Shown here one piece after another: positions 1 to 6,158 of a stretch of 32,142 nucleotides of DNA. The notes under the pieces were generated by a model. The model made no database searches. It saw only the letters and a program-made list of their open reading frames with translations, and was not told the DNA's origin. Both the position numbers and the translations under genes were made by a program. The DNA comes from a virus. The stretch spans positions 1 to 32,142 of the IMG/VR virus record IMGVR_UViG_3300036772_000289; one strand, written 5' to 3'. Within the stretch, counting starts at the first letter, position 1; the number at the start of each line of letters is the position of its first letter.

Positions 1-366
1 GACGCCCTGCCCCTGTTGGGCGACGCGGATCGGCGTGCCGGTCTGTCCGTTGCCCAAGTAATATTGCGCAAACCACTCCCAATTACGGAAATCGAGAGGC
101 TGACCCATGAGCTGCAGCGATCTCACGGCAATGACATTCCCAGCCCCCGGTGTCGCGGACACCGTTATGGCCGAGAAGCCATAACTCGCCGTAGCACTCG
201 CTAGCGTCAACGTCGCCGGAACCCGGATGCACTCCGCATCGGCGGCGACTTGATTGCGCGCCGCGTTGATGTACGTGTCGAGAGTCGCTGTAGCGATCAG
301 CGGAACAGGTGAACTCGGCGCTTGCAGCAACGCCTGCGTCAGCGTCTCATAGTTTGCGAGCGCCAT
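1..366 (-). CDS. virion-module protein, N-terminal part only
   Basis: The first 122 codons of a leftward gene that runs off the window. The start chosen is the ATG giving MALANYETL; an out-of-frame ATG lies five bases upstream. The visible part has a helical start (residues 1-45, with a PVPLIATATLDTYINAARNQV-like segment) followed by beta-rich sequence and a W-rich stretch (RNWEWFAQYYLGNG). It lies just downstream of the capsid genes in the same operon, so a head-completion, connector or tail role is likely from context. I do not recognise the family. Confidence 0.7.
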   Translation of the reverse strand, partial: MALANYETLTQALLQAPSSPVPLIATATLDTYINAARNQVAADAECIRVPATLTLASATASYGFSAITVSATPGAGNVIAVRSLQLMGQPLDFRNWEWFAQYYLGNGQTGTPIRVAQQGQGV

Positions 367-381
367 CGCATCGCCCGAGTC

Positions 382-834
382 TCATTCGGAGGTCGACGTT
401 TCTGCCGCCAGCATCTCCTGCCGGAGTCGGTCTTCACCCCACCGCTTATCGACCTTGACGCCAAGCGCTTCAGCGTGAGCAACCAAGTGATCATAGTCGG
501 CGGTATGGGCCGGATCGCTGTCAGGCATGGCCCGGAATTCCACCCCGGCGCTCGGATCAGGAACTTCGAATTCCATAACCATGCCCGGCACCGGCACGAC
601 TTCGACCATGGCATCTCCAGGCATCAACCCGGAACCGGTATTCATGGCGGCGTCGGTCACTTCGACCACGATCTTTGCGTCGTCCCAGCTTTTGAGGTCA
701 ACGTGGGGCACGGACATGCCGTCAGCGTTCCACACATTGACCTCGCCCATCCGATCGCCGAAGCCTTCCCCACAAATCACTAAGTTATAGAAGCTGCCCT
801 CGGGGCGCTCGACCTCGACGTGATCGATCATCAT
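382..834 (-). CDS. hypothetical acidic protein downstream of capsid genes
   Basis: A 150-residue acidic protein. Tandem ATGs at 834 and 831 follow the previous stop by one base, so translation is probably coupled. The N-terminal half is beta-rich (HVEVERPEGSFYNLVICGEG) and the last 40 residues are a helical segment (DYDHLVAHAEALGVKVDKRW) resembling the short LEM/HeH-like tails seen in some phage head proteins. That resemblance is weak. Position between the capsid genes and the next head gene suggests a virion or assembly role. No catalytic motif is visible. Confidence 0.72.
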   Translation of the reverse strand: MMIDHVEVERPEGSFYNLVICGEGFGDRMGEVNVWNADGMSVPHVDLKSWDDAKIVVEVTDAAMNTGSGLMPGDAMVEVVPVPGMVMEFEVPDPSAGVEFRAMPDSDPAHTADYDHLVAHAEALGVKVDKRWGEDRLRQEMLAAETSTSE

Positions 835-835
835 C

Positions 836-1714
836 TCAACACCTCTGAAGGATGACTATATCGGCAGCCGGGCTGGAGGGACCCGTGACCCAGGAGCCCG
901 ATACCGGTATGGTTGCGGCAGTCGCGGACGAGCCCGCGCCCGCCACCGTCAGGGTGTAGCCCGACCCGACAGACCCGATCGGCTGGCCTGAGTTCAGTAG
1001 CAAGACTCCGGTCAAGGTGCCCGCGCCGGTCAGTACGCAGTGCGCCCTGGCCGGGGTGATGATGTTGATGTTCGGGTCGAACGGATCGGGCACGATAGCG
1101 ATATTGGGCGCTACTATATAGCCCGCGCCGCCCGCCGTGGCGCCGGGGACGACCGGGGAGGTAGCGGCCAGCGTAATGCTTGATACCGCGCCGCTTGAGA
1201 GCGCAGCCACACCAATCGCCGGGACACCCGGAGACGGCGGCGAGTCGAAAAACACCAGCGGCGGCTTGGAATAGTTCGTTCCGCCAGCGTCGATTGTGAT
1301 CGTTCCGACCTTGCCGCCGATGATCGGCATCCAAGTCGAGTTGCCCAAGGATGGGGTGATGGTTGTGGTGGCCTGGACGTAGCCGCTCCCTGCCGCGGTG
1401 ACCGAGCCGCCGGTCGCTACCAAACCCTGCTGCCGGACGCGCATGTTAAACCCGTCAGACGACATGCGGTCGGGGCCGCCTGAGCCGACAATGAGGTTAA
1501 GCCACTGCGTCGAGACCGCGTCGTAGTATTCGAGGGCGGTTGTCGCTTGGTTGTAGGTAACGAGCCATTCGCCAGCCGGAACCGGGATCGTGCCTCCGAC
1601 CGGCAGAGTGAAGGTGTAGGTGTTGAAGGTGGGGGGCGCATTGAATAATTGCGCCGGGTAGATCGGCCCGTTCGACGGTAGCGCCAGCCCCGGACCCCCA
1701 ATCCACTGCGTCAT
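836..1714 (-). CDS. glycine/threonine-rich beta protein, probable virion component
   Basis: A 292-residue protein dominated by G, T, S, A and P with short alternating beta strands. Repeated pieces such as AAGSGYV, DAGGTNYS, GGAGYIV and VGSGYTL look like degenerate copies of one beta-hairpin unit. This composition is common in capsid decoration, tail and fibre proteins. The ATG at 1714 has an AGGAGA ribosome site a few bases upstream. The gene follows the major capsid gene by 13 bases, so a head decoration protein is a reasonable inference, but no family was recognised. Confidence 0.75.
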   Translation of the reverse strand: MTQWIGGPGLALPSNGPIYPAQLFNAPPTFNTYTFTLPVGGTIPVPAGEWLVTYNQATTALEYYDAVSTQWLNLIVGSGGPDRMSSDGFNMRVRQQGLVATGGSVTAAGSGYVQATTTITPSLGNSTWMPIIGGKVGTITIDAGGTNYSKPPLVFFDSPPSPGVPAIGVAALSSGAVSSITLAATSPVVPGATAGGAGYIVAPNIAIVPDPFDPNINIITPARAHCVLTGAGTLTGVLLLNSGQPIGSVGSGYTLTVAGAGSSATAATIPVSGSWVTGPSSPAADIVILQRC

Positions 1715-1727
1715 AAACTCTGTTCTC

Positions 1728-2771
1728 CTAGAACGTAGTGCTGGGGTTCACGACGCCAGTGACACGGGCATTGGCGCTCGGTTTTGCTGAAACGACGTTG
1801 TAGCCCAACACAACGACTCCCTGCTGCCCCATCTGGCCAATCGGCACCAACGAGTAGAAGCCGCTGAAGTCGAACGCCGCCGACTCACTCATATACATGG
1901 AGGTGTATTTGGTGTTCGGGTAGAACACTTGGCCCAACGGCACGAAGTGGTCGGCGAATATCGGCACGCCAGCGACGTTCAGATTCGGAAACGACGACCG
2001 AACGGGCGTTCCGACAGTCATTTCATTGCCGGGGCGAGTGAAGATCTGCTCGGCGCCGATGAAGTCGGAATTCAAGGTGGCGAAATCGCCGGGATTCATT
2101 AAGACGCAACTGGGCTTCTCGCCGCCCGCCGCATCGGTGACCGTGATCAGCGAGTTGGACATGGTCTTGCGAGTGAAGCCGACCGCGCCCGACTGCCCCG
2201 CCGAGGCGCTGGCCGTGTAGAGCTGACCCTGTAGCGAGGTGTTGCCCGGAGCCGTGCGGTTGATACCGCCATAGTTCGCAACGTTGGTGCCGTTGTCGAA
2301 CCCGTCATAGAGGCTGTTCGGCAACAAGCTGGAGGCGGTGTTGTTGCTGTAGAAAAGGCCGGCGAGGTTCTGCGTGGTGACGCTCCACGCGTCGTTCATC
2401 CTGGCTTTCAGAACCGAGATTTCGCGGTCGGTCGCTTGGATCACGATTTCGCCGAACGGCAGCGGGATCGGCACCACCCAATAGGCCAGAGGGAATTGCA
2501 TCGTCTGGATGCCCGGCGTCAGAACCGGCGAGTTGAACCCGCCGCCATAACCGGTAAATTGCCCTTGGACCATCGACTGGCCCTGCACCGGAACGGTGAT
2601 CTGTGACAGACCGCCGTCCGCGCGTTGTGCTCCGCCGAGAAAAAAGAACAGAGACGGACACGCGAAATAAATCTGAATGAATAGACGCGGTATCATTGCG
2701 CGACGGGTCGTCGCGGTTAATTCCGTGTATAGCGCGCCGGTTGGGACTACGCCTTGACCTGGTAATGGCAC
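1728..2771 (-). CDS. major capsid protein
   Basis: A 347-residue protein matching the pattern of a family of phage major capsid proteins: an N-terminal hydrophobic block leading into LGGAQRADGGLSQITVPVQG (residues 46-65), then VQGQFTGYGG, a central region on small polar residues with ARMNDAW (near 125), and C-terminal VAGVPIFADHFVP and NTKYTSMYM elements typical of a capsid shell domain. The start is GTG at 2771 with a GAGGAG site about nine bases upstream. It directly follows the scaffold-like gene, the usual order. Assignment to the HK97-type fold is expected for such proteins but was not tested. Confidence 0.88.
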   Translation of the reverse strand: MPLPGQGVVPTGALYTELTATTRRAMIPRLFIQIYFACPSLFFFLGGAQRADGGLSQITVPVQGQSMVQGQFTGYGGGFNSPVLTPGIQTMQFPLAYWVVPIPLPFGEIVIQATDREISVLKARMNDAWSVTTQNLAGLFYSNNTASSLLPNSLYDGFDNGTNVANYGGINRTAPGNTSLQGQLYTASASAGQSGAVGFTRKTMSNSLITVTDAAGGEKPSCVLMNPGDFATLNSDFIGAEQIFTRPGNEMTVGTPVRSSFPNLNVAGVPIFADHFVPLGQVFYPNTKYTSMYMSESAAFDFSGFYSLVPIGQMGQQGVVVLGYNVVSAKPSANARVTGVVNPSTTF

Positions 2772-2785
2772 TTATCGCGCTCCTC

Positions 2786-3361
2786 TCAACCGCCTCTGGC
2801 TTCTTTCAAAGCCGCGGGAATGGAATGGGCAAGCCACGTCTCGTCATCGCCGTCCATAAGTGCCTTGAAGGCGGTGTCGTTCGCGGCCTCGGCGGAGCGG
2901 TCGAAGAAATTCCAACGGGAGCCGCCAGTGACGACAGGCTCCGGCGGCGGATTGCGTTTTTCGTACAAAAGTCTGGCCGCTTCGTGGCTCGGAATGCCTT
3001 CGTCTGTCATCAGCTTCTCGACGGCCTCGATGCCTTCCTGCATCACGCCGTCGGCCTGCAGTTTGGCGCGGCCCTCTAGCCAACGGCTCTCAAGCTTGCG
3101 CTGGTTTTCCGCGTTCTCGCGCTCCTGTTTTTCCTTGGCACGCTCCTCGCGGTCCTTTGACAGATCCTCGCGAATGGCGCCGATCGCCTCAGTGAATTCG
3201 TTACGCAGGAAGTGCTCTGGCCCGGCCCGTTCGGGGGCCACCTCAACGACGGCCGCCTGCAACATCGCCCGCGCCTTGGGGCTCTTGCCGATCAATGCGG
3301 CAACGTCATTCACCTGCCGCAGATTGGCGAGTTCGGATTCCTCGATTTCGACCTTGGCCAC
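2786..3361 (-). CDS. capsid scaffold-like protein
   Basis: A 191-residue charged helical protein. Residues 60-100 form a predicted coiled coil (REDLSKDREERAKEKQERE), followed by LEGRAKLQADGVMQEGIEAVEKLM and a C-terminal helix rich in D, E and A. This architecture and its place immediately before the major capsid gene are typical of phage scaffolding proteins, which organise procapsid assembly and then leave or are cleaved. The start is GTG at 3361 and the previous stop is six bases away. There is no protease motif, so a protease-scaffold fusion is unlikely. Confidence 0.78.
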   Translation of the reverse strand: MAKVEIEESELANLRQVNDVAALIGKSPKARAMLQAAVVEVAPERAGPEHFLRNEFTEAIGAIREDLSKDREERAKEKQERENAENQRKLESRWLEGRAKLQADGVMQEGIEAVEKLMTDEGIPSHEAARLLYEKRNPPPEPVVTGGSRWNFFDRSAEAANDTAFKALMDGDDETWLAHSIPAALKEARGG

Positions 3362-3366
3362 CTAGA

Positions 3367-3540
3367 TCAATCCTTGGAACCAGCGTTCGCTATGTGCTTG
3401 ATCGACATCGCTCCGGATTTTGAGTTCGACGGGATGTGACTGGTCCGGCCGCCAAGATCGAGCTGCTCAAGCGGCACGCGAACGATCTGATCGTCCTTTT
3501 TCGGCAGGGTCTTGGTCGGGTCTTGGAAAATATTGGCCAT
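3367..3540 (-). CDS. 57-residue head-module protein
   Basis: A short gene beginning MANIFQDPTKTLPKKDDQI. The ATG at 3540 has an AGGAGAA ribosome site six bases upstream, one of the better sites in the late operon, and the stop lies six bases before the scaffold start. The protein is polar, basic at the ends and predicted mostly unstructured. It is convincing because of the ribosome site and tight fit between neighbours. No function recognised. Confidence 0.7.
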   Translation of the reverse strand: MANIFQDPTKTLPKKDDQIVRVPLEQLDLGGRTSHIPSNSKSGAMSIKHIANAGSKD

Positions 3541-3551
3541 AGCGATTTCTC

Positions 3552-3977
3552 CTATGCGGGCGGTTGCTGGGGCTGGGGCTGCGCACCAGGTTGCCCGCCG
3601 GGCGGTTGCTGCATCTGAGCGGAGCGCATCGCCGCCATCTGCGGGCCTTGCTGACGCTGCTGCATCAAAGCGCGCTGCGCCTCAGTCGTCTGGACACCCT
3701 GATTCACTCCGCCGGGCGGCACATGCTTGGCCATTTTGCTGATCCCGTCACGGACATCGCGGGCGATGTCGGAACCGGCCGGCAATACGGCGAGCAGGGT
3801 TTGCAGGGCTTGCACGTGAATAGCCAGCTTGGCCATCGCTTGGGCTTCAAGGCCGCGATTCGGGACCGGCATCGAGGCGCCGCCAACACCACTGGCTTGA
3901 CCTTGCGCGGAAGTGGCAGGGGCGCCGCCGGGGGGACTTGGCGGCGCTCCCTGCGCTTGTGGTTGGTCGTCAGGCAT
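3552..3977 (-). CDS. proline/glutamine-rich head-assembly protein
   Basis: A 141-residue protein with low-complexity ends and one ordered middle. Residues 1-35 are P/G/Q-rich, residues 40-85 form an amphipathic helical region (AQAMAKLAIHVQALQTLLAVLPAG, then ARDVRDGISKMAKHV), and the last 45 residues are Q/P/G-rich. Such proteins often sit between portal and scaffold genes in phages, where their role is unclear. Its ATG overlaps the stop of a tiny upstream reading frame as TAATG. Confidence 0.75.
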   Translation of the reverse strand: MPDDQPQAQGAPPSPPGGAPATSAQGQASGVGGASMPVPNRGLEAQAMAKLAIHVQALQTLLAVLPAGSDIARDVRDGISKMAKHVPPGGVNQGVQTTEAQRALMQQRQQGPQMAAMRSAQMQQPPGGQPGAQPQPQQPPA

Positions 3978-4048
3978 TACGGAGACCCCGGCGGTATTGG
4001 TCGCCGAGTCGGAATCTTCGGTTTGCCTTTACGCCTGCAACGGGACAT
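3977..4048 (-). CDS. 23-residue basic, proline-rich micro-ORF
   Basis: A small frame beginning MSRCRRKGKPKIPTRR and ending IPPGSP. It overlaps the next start as TAATG, the same coupling used elsewhere in this operon, which is the main reason to consider it real. Seven of its 23 residues are R or K. Its own ribosome site is weak. It is one of three tiny cationic frames in a row upstream of the portal-to-scaffold linker gene. Confidence 0.35.
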   Translation of the reverse strand: MSRCRRKGKPKIPTRRPIPPGSP

Positions 4049-4095
4049 GGGCTACTTGCGGCGGCCCTTCCGGTGCATCCGACCGCGCGTCACAA

Positions 4096-4152
4096 CTACC
4101 GACGCTTGTGTTTGCGGCCGCGCCGATTGCGCTTGTCTACGGGTCCGAACAT
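4096..4152 (-). CDS. 18-residue arginine/lysine-rich micro-ORF
   Basis: MFGPVDKRNRRGRKHKRR: nearly all of the second half is basic. An AGGAG sequence lies eight bases upstream of the ATG, a proper ribosome site that a random frame would rarely have. A nucleic-acid-binding or packaging role is conceivable from charge alone. No homologue is recognised and comparative evidence is needed. Confidence 0.4.
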   Translation of the reverse strand: MFGPVDKRNRRGRKHKRR

Positions 4153-4274
4153 GGAATGACTCCTGTTTCTGAGGTGCAACTCTCCGCAGCAACCGTGCCC
4201 TACGCGGGGCAGAGAAACGATCGAGGCCGCGGACCCCTCTCCTATGGGCACGCACCCAAGAGCAACGCTATCCG

Positions 4275-4304
4275 TTGATTCACCAAAAATGCCTGTGCTA
4301 TGAT
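4275..4304 (+). promoter_or_regulatory. sigma70-type promoter of the rightward island
   Basis: TTGATT (4275-4280), an 18-base spacer and TATGAT (4299-4304). Transcription should start near 4311-4312, exactly at an ATG, so the first gene would be translated from a leaderless or near-leaderless message. This promoter points against the surrounding late operon. Confidence 0.6.
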
Positions 4305-4311
4305 GCGGCAC

Positions 4312-4500
4312 ATGCAAAACAGCTCAACCGACACTCGCCTCAATACAAAGCAAGTTGCCGCGCTATTGAAGGTGACGCCAACGACAGTGGCCAACTGGCG
4401 CAAGCAGAAGATCGGCCCGCGCTGGTATCGGCGAGTGCGGAAGGTCTTCTACTTAAAGGCCGATGTAGAGAACTGGGAATTCAGTAATCCGGGGGATTAG
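4312..4500 (+). CDS. small helix-turn-helix DNA-binding protein (excisionase/MerR-like)
   Basis: A 62-residue protein. LNTKQVAALLKVTPTTVANW (residues 10-29) is a helix-turn-helix of the HTH_17/excisionase type, followed by a basic wing-like stretch (GPRWYRRVRKVFYLKADVENW). ATGs at 4300 and 4303 are in frame but lie inside the predicted -10 element, so 4312 is preferred. It is the first gene of the rightward island and probably regulates it, by analogy with small phage DNA-binding proteins. An Xis- or Cox-like role is possible, but no integrase is in the window. Confidence 0.78.
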   Translation: MQNSSTDTRLNTKQVAALLKVTPTTVANWRKQKIGPRWYRRVRKVFYLKADVENWEFSNPGD

Positions 4501-4534
4501 CCCCCCTTGACATACGCCGGGCACAGGCCCACCT

Positions 4535-4720
4535 ATGCGCGCAGTGGCCAGAATGATCGCAACCGAGCTCAAGCTGCCTCGGGAACTTATCGAGAAGATC
4601 GACGAGTTTCGGGCCAAGCAGCCCATTAAGCCGACAAGGTCAGCGGCCATCCGATACCTGATCGATCTTGGCCTCGATCACGCCACCACACCTCACCGTA
4701 CCTCACCCAACGTCAAGTGA
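4535..4720 (+). CDS. ribbon-helix-helix (Arc/CopG-like) protein
   Basis: A 61-residue protein. IATELKLPRELIEKIDEFRA (from residue 8) followed by TRSAAIRYLIDLGLDHA matches the beta-strand, helix, helix layout of CopG/Arc/MetJ repressors. The start may be 4535 or the ATG at 4553 (MIATEL). A TTGACA lies at 4507-4512 but no convincing -10 was found. Its last dozen codons (TTPHRTSPNVK) are written by the first NNCAC array, so the gene's tail and the array overlap. RHH proteins such as plasmid omega and ParG bind contiguous short direct repeats, which makes this gene a candidate reader of the arrays. Confidence 0.75.
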   Translation: MRAVARMIATELKLPRELIEKIDEFRAKQPIKPTRSAAIRYLIDLGLDHATTPHRTSPNVK

Positions 4721-4741
4721 CATCACGCCACCTCACAACAC
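4677..4741 (+). repeat. pentanucleotide array A (NNCAC)n, 13 units
   Basis: Thirteen consecutive five-base units in one phase, nine with an exact CAC core (atCAC, gcCAC, caCAC, ctCAC and so on). Imperfect units are cgTAC, ccAAC, gtCAA and gtGAC. It covers the end of the RHH gene and stops just before the AAAGGA ribosome site of the next gene. The two leading bases vary while CAC stays fixed. The period is not a multiple of three, so the pattern is not dictated by protein coding. Confidence 0.85.
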
Positions 4742-4756
4742 GAAAGGATCATCCAA

Positions 4757-5362
4757 ATGCCATTATCAATCGTCACCGCGCACATTCATCTACGAAGTAA
4801 GGCCGCGTATACGCAGTCTCGCAAGTACGAAGAGGCAAAACTTGAAGGAGAGCAACCAGACGATTACGATCGCCGCAATTGGCGCAAGCATCTACACGTC
4901 AAGCAACACCACGATGGCCGTCAGACCGTGTTTATTCCTGGTCGCGCCGTTCACTTTTGTCTGATCGATGCCGCCAAATACTCTATGCGGAAGATTTCCG
5001 CAAACTACACGTGGACAAAGAAGTTTGAGTCCGGCATCGCAATCCCCGATGACCTTGACCTCGGAATTGACCCGGCGAAGGTTGATTTCATTGACATCAA
5101 CGCGCACTCAAACGGCAAGCGCGGATCGGCTTCCAGGGTTACGAGGCGATTGCCGATCATCCCGGCGTGGCAAGCCGATTTTGTTGCGATGATCCTTGAT
5201 CCAATCATAACTGAAGATGTTTTCCATGAAATGCTGGAAATAGGTGGGCTATTCATCGGCTTGGGCCAAAACCGTCCGCAGAACGGCGGCTCTTCTGGGC
5301 GTTTTGAGATTGTCGCCATCGATTGGAATGCTGCCCTACAGCCCGTCAGGAAGGCGGCGTAA
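4757..5362 (+). CDS. RAMP/Cas7-like candidate protein of the array island
   Basis: A 201-residue protein. Features suggesting the RAMP (Cas5/6/7) superfamily are an opening strand SIVTAHIHLRSKAAY; a VFIPGRAVHFCLIDAAKY block (58-75), comparable to the IPGSSLKGALR motif of Cas7-type proteins; and a late glycine-rich segment, GLFIGLGQNRP then NGGSSGRFEI (164-185), comparable to the terminal G-rich loop. Between them lie a conserved-looking INAHSNGKRG loop (114-123) and ILDPIITEDVFHEMLEIGG. I recall similar proteins of unknown function in other phages, but this is memory, not a search. No nuclease residues stand out, so nucleic-acid binding is more likely than catalysis. The gene lies between arrays A and B with an AAAGGA ribosome site. 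Confidence 0.72.
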   Translation: MPLSIVTAHIHLRSKAAYTQSRKYEEAKLEGEQPDDYDRRNWRKHLHVKQHHDGRQTVFIPGRAVHFCLIDAAKYSMRKISANYTWTKKFESGIAIPDDLDLGIDPAKVDFIDINAHSNGKRGSASRVTRRLPIIPAWQADFVAMILDPIITEDVFHEMLEIGGLFIGLGQNRPQNGGSSGRFEIVAIDWNAALQPVRKAA

Positions 5363-5375
5363 GCCCCACTACTTC

Positions 5376-5465
5376 GACGCAACACAACACGTCACGATAC
5401 CCTAACTCACGACACCAGACAACACCCCACGCCAATATACGACACCGCACTTCACGCCACGACAC
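5376..5465 (+). repeat. pentanucleotide array B (NNCAC)n, 18 units
   Basis: Eighteen five-base units in unbroken phase between the RAMP-like and winged-helix-like genes. Twelve have an exact CAC core. The rest differ by one or two bases in the core (gaCGC, gaTAC, ccTAA, caGAC, gcCAA, taTAC). The run gacgcaacacaacac at 5376-5390 is identical to 6031-6045 in array C. The array ends just before the AAAGGA ribosome site of the following gene, so it would form most of that gene's upstream untranslated RNA. Confidence 0.9.
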
Positions 5466-5488
5466 ATCCCCCGAGAAAGGAACCGGCG

Positions 5489-5998
5489 ATGCGTACCACC
5501 ATCAATTCCGCCGCAATCAGGGACACGACCCGCGCGATTGCCGACCTGTTTCACGCCGCCTCAGTGGATGAAGTTGTTTCACACGATCAGATCAAAGCCC
5601 TGATCCCAGCTGGTCTACAACATATCAGCCACTACATTTTCGCCCACAGGGCCTTTAAACTTCTTAACAAAGAACACGGACTCGTGTTCGCCACGGTGCC
5701 CCGCGAGGGATATCGTCGTATGCGGCACGTCACTGGCGCTCAGTACACGGTTGATAAAATGCTGAGAAGGACACGGCGGGTTTGTCGGAAGGGCCAAACT
5801 GTGGCGACAAGCGCGATCTCGTTTGCCAACGACGCTACGCCAAGCGAGCGTCGCCAAGTTTATCAGGGCATAAATCTAGGCGGTTTACTAGAGCATCTCG
5901 CGACCTTGAGGACGGCCAAGTCCATGCCAGAAGAACCGCCGCGACCGAAGCCAGACAACTTCTCTTGGCTACGTGAGATGATGGGCGGGCCAAACTAA
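5489..5998 (+). CDS. winged-helix-like protein of the array island, function unknown
   Basis: A 169-residue protein. The N-terminal part is helical (AIADLFHAASVDEVVSHDQI, then SHYIFAHRAFKLLNKEHG), followed by LVFATVPREGYRRM (about 66-79), which resembles the beta-wing and GYR end of winged-helix DNA-binding domains. The middle is strongly basic (KMLRRTRRVCRKGQ, 90-103). The C-terminal third is helical with a polar proline-rich linker. The AAGGA ribosome site lies directly after array B. It is probably a nucleic-acid-binding partner of the RAMP-like protein or the array; the fold call is tentative. Confidence 0.72.
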   Translation: MRTTINSAAIRDTTRAIADLFHAASVDEVVSHDQIKALIPAGLQHISHYIFAHRAFKLLNKEHGLVFATVPREGYRRMRHVTGAQYTVDKMLRRTRRVCRKGQTVATSAISFANDATPSERRQVYQGINLGGLLEHLATLRTAKSMPEEPPRPKPDNFSWLREMMGGPN

Positions 5999-6005
5999 TT
6001 ACCAT

Positions 6006-6155
6006 CACACTACACCGCACCGCACTTCACGACGCAACACAACACTACAACGCACCGCACGGCATGACACTTCACTTCACGACACAACACCGCACGACAC
6101 TTCACATTACCTCACGACACCACAACCCACGACACTTCACTTTACAACACAACAC
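6006..6155 (+). repeat. pentanucleotide array C (NNCAC)n, 30 units
   Basis: Thirty five-base units in perfect phase filling the whole space between two convergent genes. Twenty-four have an exact CAC core; the exceptions (gaCGC, taCAA, ggCAT, atTAC, caCAA, ttTAC) each differ by one base. The leading dinucleotide is far from random: aa, cg, tt and ga account for most units. From 6001 to 6155 the plus strand has only about 14 G residues, so a transcript would be C/A-rich and weakly structured. No terminator hairpin is visible inside it. Confidence 0.93.
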
Positions 6156-6158
6156 ACT

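Noticed and set aside
322-783. Plus-strand frame of 153 codons rich in H and R
   Set aside because: It is a shadow of the 382-834 leftward gene; it has no ribosome site, and the leftward frame is coupled to its neighbours.
4507-4538. Second promoter before the ribbon-helix-helix gene
   Set aside because: TTGACA is perfect, but the only -10-like sequence is 20 bases away and overlaps the start codon, so I did not annotate it.
4677-6155. CRISPR array
   Set aside because: The repeat unit is five bases, with a two-base variable part and no long spacers, and there are no adaptation or Cas6-type genes. Only the RAMP-like protein recalls CRISPR systems.
4677-6155. Simple microsatellite slippage as full explanation of the pentamer arrays
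   Set aside because: Slippage makes identical units. Here two of five positions vary freely while three are kept over up to 30 units, at three separate places in one island. Block duplication contributes, but the fixed core needs another reason.
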